The notes under the pieces are model-generated. The model was given only the letters and a program-made list of their open reading frames with translations, had not been told where the DNA came from and searched no databases. Shown here piece after piece: positions 22,101-25,123 of a DNA stretch of 25,123 nucleotides. This DNA is from Prevotella sp. UBA4341 (GTDB lineage Bacteria > Bacteroidota > Bacteroidia > Bacteroidales > Bacteroidaceae), in contig DGTH01000040.1 in the NCBI GenBank assembly GCA_002393705.1, positions 1-25,123 of the forward strand. Direction: 5' to 3'. Every line of letters starts with the position of its first letter. Position 1 is the first letter of the stretch. The translations under genes and the position numbers were made by a program.

Positions 22101-24902
22101 AGAGGATTCCTCAGACGCATGGGCCAGCACGGCAGAATCAGCGAGGCAGACGTCTATCCGCTGCTGCAACAGGTGAAGAAGTGGCAGGAGGCAGAGCAGT
22201 TCGTCAGCAGTAGTCCGACGAAGCTGTCCTCCTACTTCGACGACTCGGTGATGAACGCTGCCAACAGGTGGGAACTGATGGAAGGAACACTCAATAAACT
22301 ACCCGCCATAGCTGCACGGCTGAACGACTATAGCCGCAGAAAGAATGAACCCCTGAGCAGGCTGATACAGTCGTTTATAGCGGCGCAAAGCCAAGGCTGG
22401 ACACCGTTCAAGACTGCTTTTACGACGGCCACGCAGAAGCTCACGGAGCATCAGCAAAGGCTGAGGCTGCTGGCTGAGCAGCTTGGCGGGCTGGTGGCTG
22501 GCCGGCCGCAGCTGGCGGAAGTGCTGTCCCGCCTCGACGACTGGCTGCAGGGCTACGAGGGAGTGAAGGACTGGTGCCTGTGGGTCGAGGAGAAGCGCTC
22601 GCTGCAAGCCGAGGGGCTTACGGTAATAGTAGGGCAGCTGGAAGAAGGACTCGAGCCCAAGGCCATCCTTGATGCCTTCATGAAGGGGATATACCACAGA
22701 ATCATTGTGGAAAACATCGACAAGAACCCGCAGCTCAGGACGTTCAACGGTCTGCTCTTCAACCAGCAAGTAGAGAAGTACAAGCACGACACCAAACGCT
22801 TTCAGGAACTCAGCAAGGAGGTGCTTTACTACCAACTGGCTCAGCACATACCGTCGGCAGCAACGGCGTCGTCGGAAGGTTCGGAGGTGAGCATCCTGAA
22901 GCGCAACATCAACAACGGTGGCCGGGGAACGTCCATCAGGGCCATCATCGACAGCATTCCTACACTCTTGCCCAGGCTCTGCCCCTGCATGCTGATGAGC
23001 CCGCTCTCGGTGGCCCAGTTTCTGGACCTCGGAACGGAGAAGTTTGACTTGGTGATCTTCGACGAAGCCTCGCAGATGCCGACCAGCGAGGCCGTCGGAG
23101 CCATAGCCAGGGGAAAGGCGCTCATCGTGGTGGGCGACAGCAAGCAAATGCCGCCGACGAGCTTCTTTACTTCAACCCAGGTCGATGAGGAGAATGCCGA
23201 CATAGACGACATGGAGAGCATACTGGATGACTGTAACACGCTCTCCATGAAGGAGTACCAGCTGAACTGGCACTACAGAAGCAAGCACGAGAGCCTGATA
23301 GCCTTCAGCAACATGCAGTACTACGACAACCACCTGCTGACGTTCCCGTCGGTCGATGACAAGGACGTGAAAGTCAGAATGGTCAGGATTGACGGCACGT
23401 ACGACAAAGGACGCACACGAAGCAACCCCGACGAGGCAAAGGCTATCGTGGAGGAAGTCGTGAGGCGGCTGAAAGACAGCGCACTAAGGGAACGCAGCAT
23501 AGGCATTATATCGTTCAGCAAGGTTCAGCAGAACCTGATTGAAGACATGCTCTACGAGGAATTGGACAAGAACGCCGAGCTGAAGGAGATAGCCACTAAC
23601 TCGAAGGAGCCGCTCTTCGTCAAGAACCTGGAGAATGTGCAGGGCGACGAGCGTGACGTCATCCTCTTCTCGGTAGGCTACGGCCCCGACAAGTACGGCA
23701 AGGTAAGCATGAACTTCGGCCCGCTGAACAATGCCGGAGGCGAGCGCCGGCTCAATGTGGCTGTGTCAAGGGCCAGGTACGAGATGCTGGTCTATTCCAC
23801 CCTGACGTCGGGCCAGATAGACCTGCGGCGCACGAATGCCAAGGGCGTGGCCGGCCTCAAGTATTTCCTGGAGTATGCGGAGAGTGGACTGCTGCCCATG
23901 CAGCAGCAGGAAGCGACGGGCAGCAGGGACAACGTCATGGTGAACCAGATAGCCGAAGCCCTTAGGCAGAACGGCTTCCTGGCTACGACCAACATCGGTC
24001 GCTCGCACTTCAAAATTGACATTGCCGTCTCCACCAAGGAACAGCCGAACAAGTACATCCTCTGCATCATGTGCGACGGGAAAAACTATTACGAGACCAA
24101 GACGACGAGAGACCGTGAAATCGTGCAGCCCTCGGTGCTGGAAATGCTGAACTGGAACACCATGAGGGTCTATTCCATTGACTGGTACGAAAACCGGGAA
24201 CGCGTCATGCAGCAAATTCTTGACCAGATAAAAGCCACGGGGCAGAACCGGAAGAAACAGCCGGCCGACGCACAGCAGGAGGTAAAGGCCTTCGACGCCA
24301 CCGCCCTCCAGCCGAAAAACACCGAGCCCGTCGTCAGGAATGCGGGCATGCTGCCATACATGGAGGCTGATATATCGGCCTACGACGTCAGCAAGGAAGA
24401 CTTCTACCTGCGAAACCAGGTCAGCCACGACATCCTGCTGGACATTCTGACGGTGGAGCAGCCCGTCTGCCACAACTATCTTTGCAAACGGCTGGCCAAG
24501 TCCTTCGGCGTAGGCCATGGCAGAGCGGCCATCGAGCTGATCATCAAGTATTCCACCCGAGGCTGCTGTAAGGTGAAGGCCCAGGTGGGCAGCGACTATT
24601 ACTTCATCAGCAGGAAAGTGGCGGAAAACTACCACTCGTACCGTTGCAAGTCGCCACGCACAATAGGCGAAATACCGCAGATAGAGATAGAAAATGCACT
24701 CATGGAGGTGGTGCGCGAAGAGTTCTCCCTGCCCGTGGAGAAGATTCCCACGCTCGTGGCCAAGAAGTTAGGCTTCTATAGCGCAGCCTCAAAAATCAAG
24801 CAAGCCGTCAGCCAGGTCATGGAACTGCTCGCCGAACAAAACCGCATCGTGCTGAAGAACGATTTTGCCATCATGCCTGACGACCTGGATTCTAAAGTAT
24901 GA
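19137..24902 (+). CDS. Giant transglutaminase-like / DUF4011 / SF1 helicase / MTES_1575 nuclease / DUF3320 protein, putative defence gene
   Basis: 1921 residues. After an N-terminal beta-rich region (1-125) comes a transglutaminase-like domain with a possible Cys218 (GNCLD), His244 (FDGHV) and Glu282 triad. DUF4011 follows (from about 372, IWERKLLDFSLRNNLLN). The SF1 helicase has Walker A GPPGTGKS (683-690), a roughly 600-residue mostly helical insertion, DEAS (1309-1312), GDSKQMPP (1333-1340), NWHYRSKHES (1377-1386), NVQGDERD (1500-1507) and NVAVSRAR (1540-1547). The nuclease domain has Asp1628 and the DGK motif (1647-1649), then TRDRE and YSIDWY, as in MTES_1575/Vsr-like enzymes. DUF3320 lies at about 1755-1905. 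It likely translocates on nucleic acid and cleaves it; an anti-phage role is inferred. Arg AGA/AGG and Ile ATA codons look commoner than in neighbouring genes. AAAGGA lies just before the ATG, but no promoter box lies between it and the tRNA terminator. Confidence 0.93.
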   Translation: MATEKMILHFDYLPCINYSALASGIETCSTFIVENHDDKDWHDVVVTVKGEQIEECVSRIDRIEKGKSFRLGTVSILPDTGVLISFTEQVKTHFSLRITQQDELLWEKEYPLTLLAYEEWTGSAVMPELLSAFVVPAAPTLSRVLVNAARFMENFTGQSALDEYQTQDRNRVRYEVAAVYEALRSEGIVYSAGPESFEGFGQKVRLADRVLDEKLGNCLDTTLLMASCLERIGINPILVVFDGHVLTGAWLTPSVYPQTTGDDASYLMKEMADGNNNLVLVETTCITSTAAVAFEEAVRAAQEKLHDERSFLYFVDVHRCRLAHITPLPQRLEENGRWRVVQQGVEHESATKEVASLNHYDLRLEDTGKELTKQQIWERKLLDFSLRNNLLNMRVGRSSVQFISFEIDHLEDHLQHGEDYLVMPCPGTKIQSSQHGLYDSLHEAKQHESLVTEFIGQNKLVSYLTETELQNALKYIYRTARTSLEENGANSLFLSLGILKWYETQKSELPRFAPILLVPVDIVRKTGNSFVIRKRDEDVFLNITLVEFLKQNFNLDLSPLQKELPKDESGVDVRYVLTFIRRAILEKKKWDVLEESLLGLFSFNKFVMWNDIHTHADLLKESPMIASLMERRNLLDDRDEPIDARKVDQDSEPKDFAIPLDVDSSQFESVVESGRGKSFILQGPPGTGKSQTITNMIANALFQGKRVLFVAEKMAALSVVQARLEKIGLGAFCLELHSNKATKKHFLQQMESVLNVAKIKQPRKFVEESDELFAERKSLISYMQAIHSLTDSGISIYDSLAEYLKLEGEEMDVSRLPRELLDADKMKRYCGHAEKLQAILQLIGSIKDHALNGLEPIDNRQATLEAIKTTLHDLKNTQAAFEYQRASLNMTYPFRIEDDEKDISWLAGLAGELLTTGYLNGRLTECADDERRVGELRQLVAVSKELEQTGAFIRSKCGESIFSENVGELKRLWDEIQMKWFLPRFFAKRGFLRRMGQHGRISEADVYPLLQQVKKWQEAEQFVSSSPTKLSSYFDDSVMNAANRWELMEGTLNKLPAIAARLNDYSRRKNEPLSRLIQSFIAAQSQGWTPFKTAFTTATQKLTEHQQRLRLLAEQLGGLVAGRPQLAEVLSRLDDWLQGYEGVKDWCLWVEEKRSLQAEGLTVIVGQLEEGLEPKAILDAFMKGIYHRIIVENIDKNPQLRTFNGLLFNQQVEKYKHDTKRFQELSKEVLYYQLAQHIPSAATASSEGSEVSILKRNINNGGRGTSIRAIIDSIPTLLPRLCPCMLMSPLSVAQFLDLGTEKFDLVIFDEASQMPTSEAVGAIARGKALIVVGDSKQMPPTSFFTSTQVDEENADIDDMESILDDCNTLSMKEYQLNWHYRSKHESLIAFSNMQYYDNHLLTFPSVDDKDVKVRMVRIDGTYDKGRTRSNPDEAKAIVEEVVRRLKDSALRERSIGIISFSKVQQNLIEDMLYEELDKNAELKEIATNSKEPLFVKNLENVQGDERDVILFSVGYGPDKYGKVSMNFGPLNNAGGERRLNVAVSRARYEMLVYSTLTSGQIDLRRTNAKGVAGLKYFLEYAESGLLPMQQQEATGSRDNVMVNQIAEALRQNGFLATTNIGRSHFKIDIAVSTKEQPNKYILCIMCDGKNYYETKTTRDREIVQPSVLEMLNWNTMRVYSIDWYENRERVMQQILDQIKATGQNRKKQPADAQQEVKAFDATALQPKNTEPVVRNAGMLPYMEADISAYDVSKEDFYLRNQVSHDILLDILTVEQPVCHNYLCKRLAKSFGVGHGRAAIELIIKYSTRGCCKVKAQVGSDYYFISRKVAENYHSYRCKSPRTIGEIPQIEIENALMEVVREEFSLPVEKIPTLVAKKLGFYSAASKIKQAVSQVMELLAEQNRIVLKNDFAIMPDDLDSKV

Positions 24903-24904
24903 CC

Positions 24905-25123
24905 TTATGGATAGTCAATGACAGCGTCCTCTCCACAGGGCATGTATAAGGTGTCGTTGGCCAAAGGAAAACCAGCGGTCACGGGGTAGGCTGTTAGCTG
25001 TTCTTCTAATGGAATGAACAGCTCGATGACAGCATCGTCATCTGACGTTACCTCCCGTCCGGCAATGGTCAGCTGTTGCCTTGGAGATAATTCGTCCGTT
25101 GTCAATGGACGAATTTCGATATG
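24905..25123 (-). CDS. Partial unrecognised protein, C-terminal part only
   Basis: An open minus-strand frame enters from the right edge and ends at the TAA at 24905-24907, giving 72 codons. It reads HIEIRPLTTDELSPRQQ, later EVTSDDDAVIELFIPLEEQL, and ends CGEDAVIDYP. It is acidic, with no signal, membrane segment or family motif that I recognise. Its stop lies 2 nt from the stop of the helicase gene on the other strand, so the two genes converge with no room for a separate terminator. The true start lies outside the window. The frame is long and open to the edge, but coding status is not proven. Confidence 0.5.
   Translation of the reverse strand, partial: HIEIRPLTTDELSPRQQLTIAGREVTSDDDAVIELFIPLEEQLTAYPVTAGFPLANDTLYMPCGEDAVIDYP

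Overview
The window looks like chromosomal DNA from a Bacteroidales bacterium, most likely a Prevotellaceae member. The evidence is SusC/SusD pairs, Bacteroidetes-type promoters (TAnnTTTG at -7), lipoproteins with acidic residues after the lipobox cysteine, a T9SS-like C-terminal tail, and the gene order rsfS-ftsH-cdsA. Family names come from motifs read by eye; no database search was run.

Left part (1-14713, all on the minus strand): a carbohydrate-utilisation region. An operon SusC (9688-12801), SusD (7902-9650), DUF4960-type surface glycan-binding lipoprotein (6345-7859) and GH32 lipoprotein (4805-6340) has the gene order of the Bacteroides levan locus BT1763-BT1760, so levan or another fructan is the likely substrate. 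A second, cut-off SusC gene (1-1739) and a monocistronic secreted protein (1941-2870) lie downstream. Two paralogous regulators (3002-4549 and 13079-14713) each combine a lipobox signal peptide, a periplasmic sugar-binding-protein domain, one transmembrane helix and an AraC DNA-binding domain. They resemble a hybrid two-component sensor without its kinase and receiver. A 62-bp element (84% identical by hand count, no gaps) sits at the same distance from the -7 boxes of the second SusC gene and the secreted-protein gene. A 3'-end fragment of another DUF4960 gene lies just after the GH32 gene, marking past recombination.

Middle part (14819-18864, minus strand): rsfS-ftsH-cdsA, a housekeeping cluster. 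Both internal gaps are filled from stop codon to start codon by the same composite repeat element, largely built of 7-nt units (GGGTGTT/GGGTGAT, GACCTTA, CTTCACT), with four 87-bp tandem units in the cdsA-ftsH gap. The same GGG-initiated heptads encode the Thr/Pro linker of the GH32 enzyme.

Right part (18936-25123): a tRNA-Gln(CUG) gene with a clear promoter and terminator. It is followed after 36 nt by a plus-strand gene for a 1921-residue protein: transglutaminase-like domain, DUF4011, SF1 helicase, MTES_1575/Vsr-like nuclease and DUF3320. This is a candidate single-gene defence system. A partial, unrecognised minus-strand gene meets it tail to tail at the right edge.

Most worth following up: the multidomain helicase-nuclease and its missing promoter, the stop-to-start heptad repeats, the kinase-less transmembrane AraC regulators with their operator candidates, and a possible antisense small RNA between regulator 2 and susC.
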